The translations under genes and the position numbers were made by a program. Positions 55,840-64,000 of a stretch of DNA of 64,000 bases are shown here, in pieces (position 1 is the stretch's first letter; every line of letters begins with the position of its first letter). The stretch lies in contig OW203727.1 in the NCBI GenBank assembly GCA_934045075.1, positions 24,069,311-24,133,310 of the forward strand, read 5' to 3'. The notes beneath the pieces were generated by a model. It had not been told where the DNA came from and made no database searches. It saw only the letters and a list, made by a program, of their open reading frames with translations. This stretch comes from Yponomeuta sedellus. Its lineage: Eukaryota; Arthropoda; Insecta; Lepidoptera; Yponomeutidae.

Positions 55840-56650
55840 CTCTTGCGTATAATTGAAATATATTAGTACCATCACCAATAAAATTAGTATAACGTATGAA
55901 ACATGGCGTACAGATAGACAAAGATCTGAATTGAGTCGTAGAATACATGATATTTCCCGTGTTATATTTTCTAACGCCCGCGAAGCAGCGGGTTAAAGGT
56001 AGTTTTAAATAAGAGAACATTTTAAAATATGAAATCTGCCACATTGTTTTATTTGTGCATCTATTTACCCTATTAGTGTTGAATCTTTATTGCACAAAAG
56101 ATAATGTGAAAAAGATGCATTTTCTACCAGTCAACCCGCAGGCAACAAAAAAATAGCAAAAAATTCTTTTAAGTACCAGTATTTGTATTCGGCCATTAAT
56201 GTGTTAAACTGTTTGTACGGGTATAATTTGTCGATAGGTTCTCCCTATCGACAATCTAGAACTCGCATTGTCCCATCCCAAACTGAGAATGTACTTGTTT
56301 CTCAATTTTGACCTTTAAGTCTTAGTAGATAAAAGTTCTTTTCGGTCCGACACGGCGGTAGTTCCATCTAGTGTAGAGTAGCGTTACTACAAAATGTCAA
56401 CCTTAATTTCATCATTGTCATTTGACTTTGATCATTGTTAACATTATAAAAAGGTGCATATTGTAATTGAAACTTTTATGATGTACACCTTTTCGGCATT
56501 GAATTTATTTACCAATGGCAGCTCGGCATTCGTAGTGTGCGTTTGGTTTATAAGTATCAGTTTGGTTACACTGGTTTTCGTACTAATGTGTCATGTCGCT
56601 ACTTCTACTCTTTTTTTATGTTCTGTGGTCTAGAGCTAAACCTGTTTTGT
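55840..56650. other. Intergenic, nothing recognised
   Basis: No further THAP-gene exon identified. A small fold (GTCGATAGG...CCTATCGAC) lies at 56231-56254. Confidence 0.35.
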
Positions 56651-56778
56651 CACGCGGGAAAGATTTGACAATCGTCAAAAGTTCTACAATCAAAGCACTA
56701 AAAAGAAAAGTATTTGTCACGCGGGAGTTTTTGACAGGCGTCAAAAGTTTTAGAGTCAAAACGCTCACCGTAGAATAG
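56650..56778 (+). repeat. Two direct copies of the repeat flanking the THAP remnant
   Basis: GTCACGCGGGAAAGATTTGACAATCG-type unit at 56649-56700 and again at 56715-56775 (GTCACGCGGGAGTTTTTGAC, CTCACCGTAGAATAGG). Both match 54695-54775 in the same orientation. Confidence 0.75.
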
Positions 56779-56779
56779 G

Positions 56780-57285
56780 TATATGAAAAAGGTATGGCTT
56801 TCTGAATTTATTGTGAATCGTAGTATGTTTGTCTCCTTTTTGTTTGTACATTAACTTTGGAAAACTACTGAAATACTCTCTCTACGTTCGGAACCTGGGG
56901 TTTCATTTTTCGACCCCCTGCTTAAGGGATGTTATGTACGAGATTGTACCTAATCGCACATCATATGAATTTCAGTGCTAAAAAACTAGTTTTAGCAGTC
57001 AATGTGATGATCGCATGACTAAGGTAAAAAGCCGGTAAATCAAGCAGCCAAGCGCTTGAGTCCACCTTTGGTGCTGCTCCTCTGTGTGTTATAGAGGAGA
57101 CCATTCATGCTAGACGGTCCGAGATTGGATTTCGGGGGAACTATTGTGTTTATAGCTTTACTGCCCGCGGAATATATTTATGAGGTTGTCATATCTTCAC
57201 GGTTCCACATCGGCACCGGTTTCTGCTTAGATTGAGTTTGATTAGGCGGTACTATAAAAATTCCGAATGATAAATTTCAAGTCTG
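56780..57285. other. Intergenic, nothing recognised
   Basis: No gene or clear repeat. Confidence 0.4.
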
Positions 57286-57287
57286 CG

Positions 57288-57400
57288 TAGAACATGGATG
57301 CTGGATGCGGCAAGCTGAAGACAGGGCACTATGGCGCTCATTAGGGGAGGGCTATGTCCAGCAGTGGACTACATAATATAGCCTGAAGAAGAAGAAGATA
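57288..57400 (+). mobile_element. RTE-like LINE 3' end
   Basis: GATGCTGGATGCGGCAAGCT (WMRQAED codons), CATTAGGGGAGGGCTATGTC and GCCTGAAGAAGAAGAAG. Confidence 0.7.
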
Positions 57401-57826
57401 TCTACTAAATTATATCTAGTTTCTTCTAAAATTATACTGCTCAAAATATCTAATCTAGTACTTCGGTGACGATGACTTGCCTACTACTTCGGAAAAGTAT
57501 TTATTACAAGAATGCCGAGGTAATATTATAATACGAAGATGGCCTTTAACGTCGGCCTAAAATGACATAAGAACATTGACTTTTAAGGTCACGCTTCCAA
57601 ATGTTAAAATTGTCATAAACATCGATACGGCTACAGGTTTTCAAATAAACGTCGCTTCATTACAATATTAAATAGATTACTTTCAGTTATTGTAAGGCGA
57701 TACTTACTATTAGATTATGTAATATCGTGTATAGTTGATTTCTTATATCACGACCAAGTAAGTGAATACTCATCTGTGAATTACCACTACCAAGGGCGTG
57801 TTTCCCAATCAAAGTCTAAGCATTTT
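57401..57826. other. Intergenic, nothing recognised
   Basis: No gene seen. Confidence 0.4.
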
Positions 57827-57827
57827 C

Positions 57828-57908
57828 ATGACAGGGCGCTATGGTGCTCATTAGGGGAGGGCTACGTCCAGCAGTGGACTACGTAATATAGCCTGAAGAA
57901 GAAGAAGT
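57828..57908 (+). mobile_element. RTE-like LINE 3' end
   Basis: GACAGGGCGCTATGGTGCTC, GGCTACGTCCAGCAGTGGAC and (GAA)n. A second, shorter insertion of the same tail. Confidence 0.7.
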
Positions 57909-58014
57909 AGAACATGGAAACCAATTCGAATGTATTGACGTCTGTTTTGTTCGATTTATTTTGAGCGTAGCTTCCTTGGTATAAGGTACTAATGCACCTT
58001 CTATGAGACCTTTT

Positions 58015-58265
58015 TTATGTAGCCTATAAACGTCCCACTGTAGGTCGCAGGCTTACTCTCAGAGAGAGTATGGACTTAAATACCACGCGCGCCCACCGTG
58101 GATTGGCAATTTTAAGCGCTGCGGTATTTGCACACCTCAGACACTCAGGTTTCCTCAAGAATGTACGTAATTTAAAACAAAAGTCATTGGTACATGCCAG
58201 CACTAAGAATTGAACCCGGGGTTCTCGCTTTCGAGTTCATTGTCCTACCAACTGGGCTACAGCCG
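58015..58265 (-). mobile_element. tRNA-SINE family B with its 5' partner
   Basis: AAACGTCCCACTGTAGGTCG and CCGTGGATTGGCAATTTTAA, then CACACCTCAGACACTCAGG and a tRNA-like head (B box GAATTGAACCCGG). It shows the uninterrupted arrangement that 17640-18245 has around its MITE. Confidence 0.7.
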
Positions 58266-58269
58266 CATG

Positions 58270-59055
58270 TAATAATAACCCCTATAAAATTAACAGAAAT
58301 CTTTTTGAAATACATATAAAAGTATTGTATGGAATCACGCATTAATTTGCGGGAATCCATAATAGCATTAAAATGCGAAAATTACTTTGATAAATTCCGC
58401 CAAAAATCCCACAAGCACGATGCGGTTAGTAAATGCACCACCAAACTTACACTTGTGAGCCTGAGGATGCCTCGTGTTAGAGGCGAATTTTCTCACACAA
58501 GTATTGGCGTCGGTGGTGGTGTATTCGTGTCTTGCTTCTGCTTGAAAAAGTGGGAGGGTGGGTGGTGTATTAACCCATATGGATTTTTGGCGGAATTCAG
58601 CAAAGTAATTGTCACATTTTAATACACAGAAAAGTGACTAGCTGACTAAGTGAAGCGAAAGCAGTGATTTGAAAAAGTGACTTGTAAATCAGACCACGGT
58701 CTCGTATCTGTGGTCTCACTAAAAACAATTTCAAACAAGAAAAAAGGCTTTATTTATATCAAAGGCGAGAAACTAGCCCGTGGGTCCCACCTAGGGGCTT
58801 CAAATCTGGCCGATACGTGACCGGGGTGGGCAACGCGGACGGGACGTAAATCACACTTTATTTTTATAAAGCACACCTTCTGACGGGGCCATGTTTATAC
58901 GACACGTGTGGAGCCAAATGGAAATGTAAGGGGGAAAGGTTGACGATCTATGATTGTTGTTTGTTTGCTCTTTACCGCGAGGCTTTGGTGGAAGTCTGGG
59001 GGATGCCGGTTTTGTTTAGTGTGACATTTGTTTTAAATGGTTTACTCGCATAATG
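58270..59055. other. Intergenic, no firm gene
   Basis: 58321-58600 contains an inverted pair (TAAATTCCGCCAAAAATCCC ... TGGATTTTTGGCGGAATTCA), and a relative lies at 30473-30600, so it is a repeat. The 97-codon frame there is spurious. Confidence 0.4.
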
Positions 59056-59059
59056 ACAG

Positions 59060-59311
59060 AGAACCGTTATCAACATAGCTCAGAGAATTAGCGAGCTGAA
59101 GTGGCAGTGGGCTGGCCATATATCGCGAAGAATCAACAACCGTTGGTAGAACGTAGCAAACGTAGACGCACTCCGACTAGGTGGGATGACGATCTGCGAA
59201 AAACTGCCGGCAGATGCTGGATGCGGCAAGCTGAAGACAGGGCTATGACGCTCATTAGGAGAGGGCCATGTCCAACAGTGGACTAACATATAGCCAGAAG
59301 AAGAAAAAGAA
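59060..59311 (+). pseudogene. RTE-like LINE C-terminal end and tail
   Basis: Encodes the final stretch of a LINE protein: a decayed start near ISRINNRW, then RRRTPTRWDDDLRKTAGR and CWMRQAEDRAM, then a frameshift before the shared tail (GGGCCATGTCCAACAGTGGA, ATAGCCAGAAGAAGAAAAAG). Such C-termini belong to RTE-group reverse transcriptases in Lepidoptera, from memory of the family. The copy is 5'-truncated and inactive. Confidence 0.78.
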
Positions 59312-59349
59312 GGTTTATAATGAATTGGGATCAAACCATTGATTCTTTG

Positions 59350-59525
59350 GGATGCCACCAATGGAAAAAAACCATGACTTGTTTTATAATACGTTATAAT
59401 CTAAAAGCAAACATGAGAAATCTTAACAACTGTGACAACTATTTTTGGAAAGTACAGCCTTTGGGACCTAGGATCAAGCTTAAAACTTTAATAGAACTTA
59501 GAACTAAAAATGGCCGTTTTTTGGC
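59350..59525 (+). mobile_element. Half copy of the palindromic MITE, without the SINE
   Basis: CCAATGGAAAAAAACCATGA, GAGAAATCTTAACAACTGTG, then continuous ACAACTATTTTTGGAAAGTA and CCTAGGATC. Aligns across the SINE insertion point of 38372-38862. Confidence 0.75.
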
Positions 59526-59544
59526 GGAAATTCATTGAAGTAAA

Positions 59545-59645
59545 TAAATAACAGTACATGCCGGGCGGGATACAACCCCACGACTAACCGACCGATGGAC
59601 CGAATGTGAGACCGGTTATCTACCGCTCCTCTACCACCGCACAAC
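59545..59645 (-). mobile_element. tRNA-like SINE head
   Basis: Reverse strand: GTGCGGTGGTAGAGGAGCGG ... TTGTATCCCGCCCGGCATG. Family B-like, with altered boxes. Confidence 0.45.
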
Positions 59646-59649
59646 ACAA

Positions 59650-61120
59650 TCAATCTAAAAATCCACCGGTACCGTCGAGGTACTTTTTCAACGATAAAAA
59701 TCACCTGGTTTTCTGTATTTTTTCCGCCTTACCTCTTCTTCAGAGAAGTCCTTCCGTCTAAAAGTGCTGGATGCATAAAGAAGGTTTACATACATTGGTA
59801 TGGACGACGAAACCTTTCCCAGTCAAGCCTTGAAAGCCCGAAAAAGGCGGCCAAAAGAAAGGGCCTGTCTCGATTGATTTCCCAAATCGAACTCTGCAGG
59901 AAAACTATCTGTCAACATCATTATGTTAACCCTTGCGGCGCGATCCGGATACCTGATGCCGCGTCACGTCGCCGCTCTCTGAATGCCAAATCAGGGCAGA
60001 AGGTGGAACCTAGGGGCCGCCGCATGAAAATAAAACTAAAATGATCGCGAGCGCCGTCGTGGGGTGTTTCGGACCGGGCTTTTTTAGACCAATCGACCGC
60101 TGAATACGTGGAGAATAGTAGTTTATTTTTTTAATTGTTAAGTAATCGGTCAATTACGTGACAATTAATTTAAATGCTGTGCGACAAATAAAACTAGTCC
60201 ATCCAAAGATTGTCTGAAATGAATAACTCTTATTGATAAGACTGCTGTATGCACTTCTCGGTTTAGAAGTATCTGTGTAATCGTTATTATGTGTTAAATA
60301 AAATGTTATATTATATCTCTCTGCTTAACAATGGTCTACCCAACCAATAGTATAAATATGTAATAGAATAATATTTAAGACGTTTTATAAAAAATATACA
60401 ACCAAGCACCCGAAAACATCAAATATAATTAAACTTGACAAATGAACTGCCTTTGCCGTCTTAGCGACATATAAGTGAAGTTCAGTGAATAGAAGCAGAT
60501 TAACCTTCTTTCATGTTCATACTCATAGTAGATTTCAGTGCCTGTTCCATTATACGCCAACGGTCACGGACAACATCGCGCATTGCCCATTGACAACTTT
60601 AGTAATATCGATTACCCAGGATCGCTGGTTTGCCTACCAAGTACCTACCACTTAAAATCACTATTTTGCGACTGCGTTAGTTCACAAAATATTAAAGATT
60701 TCCACGCTGGTGTCGTCAAAATACAAATAATGTAAGTATGCAACGAATTTTCACTTTAATGTTTACTTGCAAAAGCCTGAAAGCGAAAGCGCGGCGTCAA
60801 ACAGGAAAAGCGCGGTCCCAAAAAAACTGGTCCCAGACCCTGAAACCTTGAGGGGAGCGATTGTACTGTATTAAAGAATTCCCTATGGCGCAGGATTGTA
60901 TGCTCGCACCTGATGTTAATGTGAAATAGGCCCGGGTTAGATATTTATTGTTTGGACAACAAACTCGGCCTTTTTCTCGGCGAACAGTGAAATCGGTTTT
61001 ATGTCGTTTATCGATTGCTAGATTGCACGGCTTTTCTATTGGACATATCGTCATGGAAGTAGCTCCGAGAACAACATGACAGGTGTCATTTAGTTACATG
61101 GCTATATATTACACGGTGCT
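59650..61120. other. Long intergenic stretch, no gene recognised
   Basis: No repeat family or convincing exon. Frames at 60538-60735 and 60797-61054 (-) have no motif. Confidence 0.4.
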
Positions 61121-61122
<2 letters not shown>

Positions 61123-61170
<48 letters not shown>

Positions 61171-61206
61171 AACAAACAAACAAACAAACACAAACACACA
61201 CATACA
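61123..61206 (+). repeat. (CA)n then (CAAA)n microsatellites
   Basis: About 21 CA units are followed by several CAAA units and CACATACATACA. Directly after, GCGACCTCTGGCTATCCGTG is a scrap of the fold-back SINE tRNA-like part. Confidence 0.95.
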
Positions 61207-61239
61207 TACAGTACGCGACCTCTGGCTATCCGTGCCAGA

Positions 61240-62690
61240 TATCTTTTACTGTTAATACACAGTTTATTTTTCCTAATAAACTGCGGGTAATACGGCGGGG
61301 CACATCTAGAGTCAAATAATTTTGACCATTTGATTTGACAGCTAGCCAAGGAACAGTCATTATCGTTAGTAATTTTACTTGTTGTTTGGGATATCCTAAC
61401 CTTGGTTACCATAGCACAGGGAATCCTAGTTTAGGACCAGGACAGGTGCTTGAGTTGTGTGGAAGTTATTTTTATAAAAAACTACGAATGTGACTCTTAT
61501 CTTACCTTATGCGATACCTATGACGTCTTTTATTGTCCTGTTATACAAAAGTTGATTCTGGCGCCAAAACCTAGTCTTTGTACTCTCTATGAACTGTAAT
61601 TTAGTGGAATTAACGCTCTAATTATACACATGTATGTGTTAAGGCCATTGTGAGAACGATGTTACAATTATTATCCAAAATGTGAAAGGGTCCTTCCGTT
61701 GTCAGCTAACTTATTTAATGTCAGCCAGACGTGTCACTCAAATTGCTAGAATTAAAAAAAATACATTTTTTCTTCCCTTTATGATTTCTGGATTGGGTGC
61801 TACGAAATTGGTTTAATCACGGAGTTGAAGATTCGACGACTTTTAATTCTTTTTTCTATGTCTATTCTAAAAAGTCTAAATCAGCCTTTTATGCGTATTT
61901 TAGTGTAGGACCATAGTAAAAGTAGTTTGTATTGATTTATTGGAAACCAAAGCTTTGTTGCACTATACATTTCTATAACACTCTGTATCTGATAGTAGTG
62001 GATTTTTTCAAGTAATCACTACGTTAAGTTTTGTGCCTAGAAACGCAAAGTAAACAAAAAAGTCGGCAGCCAACGCTTGGCCAAAGGAAGAGTATCTTTG
62101 TCAGACTATCGGAGAGAACCAAAGCCTTCAGCCTGTCAGGCGAGGCTATACTTAGCTTCAAATGAAATACTGCCTCTGAAGCGCGTAGAGTGGGCCACTT
62201 AGCTCTCACTTACCCACACAAGCTTCTTAAAAACTGGCCTTCCAACCTCCATACTAAATGTTCCAAACTCCAGCTCACCAGTACGCGAACTTGATTTCGC
62301 TGTACGAAATTTCTGGTAGCTCTGCTTTTCGAGGGGGTTCTTTGGAGATAAAGCTTACCAGTACGCGAAACTGATTTCGCCGTACAACATTTCTGGTAAC
62401 TCTGCTTTGCGAGAAAGTGCTTTGGAGATATAGCTCACCAAAGTGTAATAGTTGGAGGGATAACCGTAGGTGGTGCGTTATCTATGCACTTGGCGCCTTG
62501 CCGTGAGGATTGCTCATGGGGGCTCGGGGATTAGCGCTGGTAAAGTGTTGCAAAAATGCGGGGATAAGATTGGGGCTCTTAAGTGAGGCCGCTGGGAACG
62601 GTTTCATTACGTAGTGTAGCGTCTGGTAAATAAAAATATGGTCAGCAAGTGTGAAAATTTAAGGAACCTGGAACCTATGGAAATAAATTG
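61240..62690. other. Long intergenic stretch, no gene recognised
   Basis: TAGCACAGGGAATCCTAG at 61411 is a small dispersed repeat. 62275-62450 holds a tandem pair containing CAGTACGCGAA and GATTTCGC..GTAC, about 78 bp apart. Confidence 0.4.
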
Positions 62691-62830
62691 AAGACTTTTA
62701 GTCCGGATCTACTAACGGGTGTTGTTATATTGGAAAAGTCCGACCAGGTTTCGCTCCGATTCGCAGAGCTTAATCATGTTGAGCAGAGACGGAGCTCGCG
62801 TCGTCGGTTGCTCGTGTTGCTTACGAAAGT
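62690..62830. repeat. Half of a fold-back repeat
   Basis: TTTTAGTCCGGATCTACTAA, GTCCGACCAGGTTTCGCTCC and TTACGAAAGTTTTAGTT match 49070-49215. The right arm is replaced by GAGACGGAGCTCGCG. Confidence 0.6.
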
Positions 62831-63084
62831 TTTAGTTAAAAAAATATGGAAATAAACTTTCATTTCCACGATTAAGGCTCGTAAAGGTTAATTCGTCTTT
62901 ATGGGTATTGTATTGGTATTGGATACTCTGAAACTTTCTGTTTTTTTTTTAATTTCATTTATTTAATAACGACATGAATAACTTTAAACTTAAACATACA
63001 GAAGGACATCTCAAACAAACTTCTGATATAATTTTGATTATTTTGTATGTGCAATTCTCCACAGAATGGATGAATTGTGTATTT

Positions 63085-63260
63085 ACAGTAATTCTAAAAC
63101 CGAAGGGCTTGGGTTCGATCCCCAGCCGAGTCAAACTGGGAAACGAACTTTTCTAATTTGTCTCGGGTCTTGGATGTTATCTGTGTATTTATTGTGTTAA
63201 ATCTATCGTCGAGTTAGCACCTGTAACACAAGTCATTTAGTTGTACTGTCCATGAATATT
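63085..63260 (+). mobile_element. tRNA-headed SINE, family C (5'-truncated)
   Basis: GGGTTCGATCCCCAGCCGAG, TTTGTCTCGGGTCTTGGATG, TCGTCGAGTTAGCACCTG and GTCCATGAATATTTATTTC. The tail runs straight into the next element. Confidence 0.75.
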
Positions 63261-63262
63261 TA

Positions 63263-63530
63263 TTTCTTCTTCTTCTTCAGACTTATATTTGTCCACTGCT
63301 GGACATAGCCCCCCCCTAATGAGCGCAAGGTTGTGCCATAATTAGGGGGTAGTGCCCATAATCCCCACGCTGGGCATGCGGGTTGGGGATCGCAGTTTAG
63401 TGGAATTATACTGTAGGGGGCGCTGCTGCCCACCCTCCGGTTTGTGTCCCTTAGTCGCCCTTTACGAATCCCGCGGGAAGAATTTGGGTTGGTGCTATTC
63501 TCCAGGCTGACACCACACAGCCAATATCTA
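63263..63530 (-). mobile_element. Short retroposon with RTE-like 3' end
   Basis: Reversed (GAA)n, TCCACTGCTGGACATAGCCC, CCCACGCTGGGCATGCGGG and TTAGTCGCCCTTTACGAATC. Same family as 8095-8335 and 33511-33790. Confidence 0.65.
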
Positions 63531-64000
63531 TTTATCATCATTATTATTGTATCATACCTTTTAGGATCCTGAGATACAGGTTCTCGCCTAGTTCAACAGT
63601 CAGGGCACAATCATATTGCAACAAATTTAATCGTTTTGTGTTCAAATAAAAAATTATCTTATCTATCTTATCTTATCTAACATAAAAAAATAAACAATAC
63701 CTTACTTTAAATTCAATGACAATACTATTAAATGCTACAGACCCATCCAACGGTCTACATCCATCGACTTCTGAAAAGTAGAATTATAAATTTGGACTAT
63801 TAGACACAGTACATTACGTTCCTCAACCAATCAATTTCAGGGCCAAGATTCTGCCAATGTCTTGTGCTACGTAGAGTAAAGTAAAGTAATTATATTTGTT
63901 TAAAATTTCACTAAATTATGTGCTTTTGAAACTAAATTTTAAATTTTGTGTCAAAAGCACTTAATTGAAAAAAATTAAAATGCAGTTATCTATACTAAAA
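63531..64000. other. Intergenic to the window end
   Basis: (TTATC)n near 63655-63680. 63895-63965 holds an inverted pair (AATTATGTGCTTTTGA / TCAAAAGCACTTAATT). No gene. Confidence 0.4.

Noticed and set aside
58329..58622. 97-codon frame with glycine-rich centre
   Set aside because: It spans an inverted repeat whose words recur at 30473-30600, so it is repeat sequence.
61083..61412. Frames with HTHT or CVCV runs
   Set aside because: Translation of the CA and CAAA microsatellites.

Overview
The window looks like gene-poor, transposon-rich chromosomal DNA of an insect, most likely a moth or butterfly. The clearest gene evidence is an RR-1 cuticular protein gene with spliceosomal introns. The rest is AT-rich and packed with short retroposons of the kind usual in Lepidoptera: a 5S-rRNA-derived SINE, several tRNA-headed SINEs, RTE-like and Jockey/CR1-like LINE tails, and TIR-bearing MITEs. 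There are no operons, ribosome binding sites, rRNA genes, CRISPR arrays or credible functional tRNA genes. Species and order are inference from gene and repeat style; no database was searched.

Layout. 1-10 kb: LINE scraps, a hairpin, several 5S-derived SINE copies and tRNA-SINE copies, and little else. 10.8-15.8 kb: the RR-1 cuticle gene on the + strand (exons 11438-11565 and 15494-15689). Its roughly 3.9 kb intron holds a MITE, a 1 kb (TTAG)n tract and a three-unit tandem array with nested palindromes. The first exon is not resolved and a MITE lies where it is expected. 16-21 kb: retroposons, MITEs, a weak candidate for a small secreted protein (19798-20453, +) and a weak candidate terminal exon of a membrane protein (19369-19665, -). 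21.9-23.3 kb: a 5'-truncated LINE with the C-terminal half of its reverse transcriptase. 28.2-29.7 kb: a three-level nest, with a SINE fragment inside an 8-bp-TSD inverted-repeat element inside a deleted mariner. 30-40 kb: LINE pieces, more SINEs and a palindromic MITE interrupted by a SINE. 41.2-41.6 kb: an open frame with a PHD-like zinc finger, possibly from a transposon. 44-45.2 kb: a 1.2 kb (AAAT)n tract grown from a SINE tail. 51.3-52.6 kb: a TIR element with a 47-bp minisatellite. 55.0-55.8 kb: a decayed THAP-domain gene fragment with intact splice sites, flanked by direct repeats. 56-64 kb: LINE and SINE remnants.

The most distinctive system is a dispersed family of fold-back, tRNA-headed retroposons. 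There are more than ten copies, most with target-site duplications of 10-15 bp. Each carries an inverted copy of its own body at the 5' end and a unique 3' tail ending in A-rich sequence. The fold point differs from copy to copy, while the outer 5' end is almost constant. One copy sits in a repeat whose paralogue in this window keeps the empty site.
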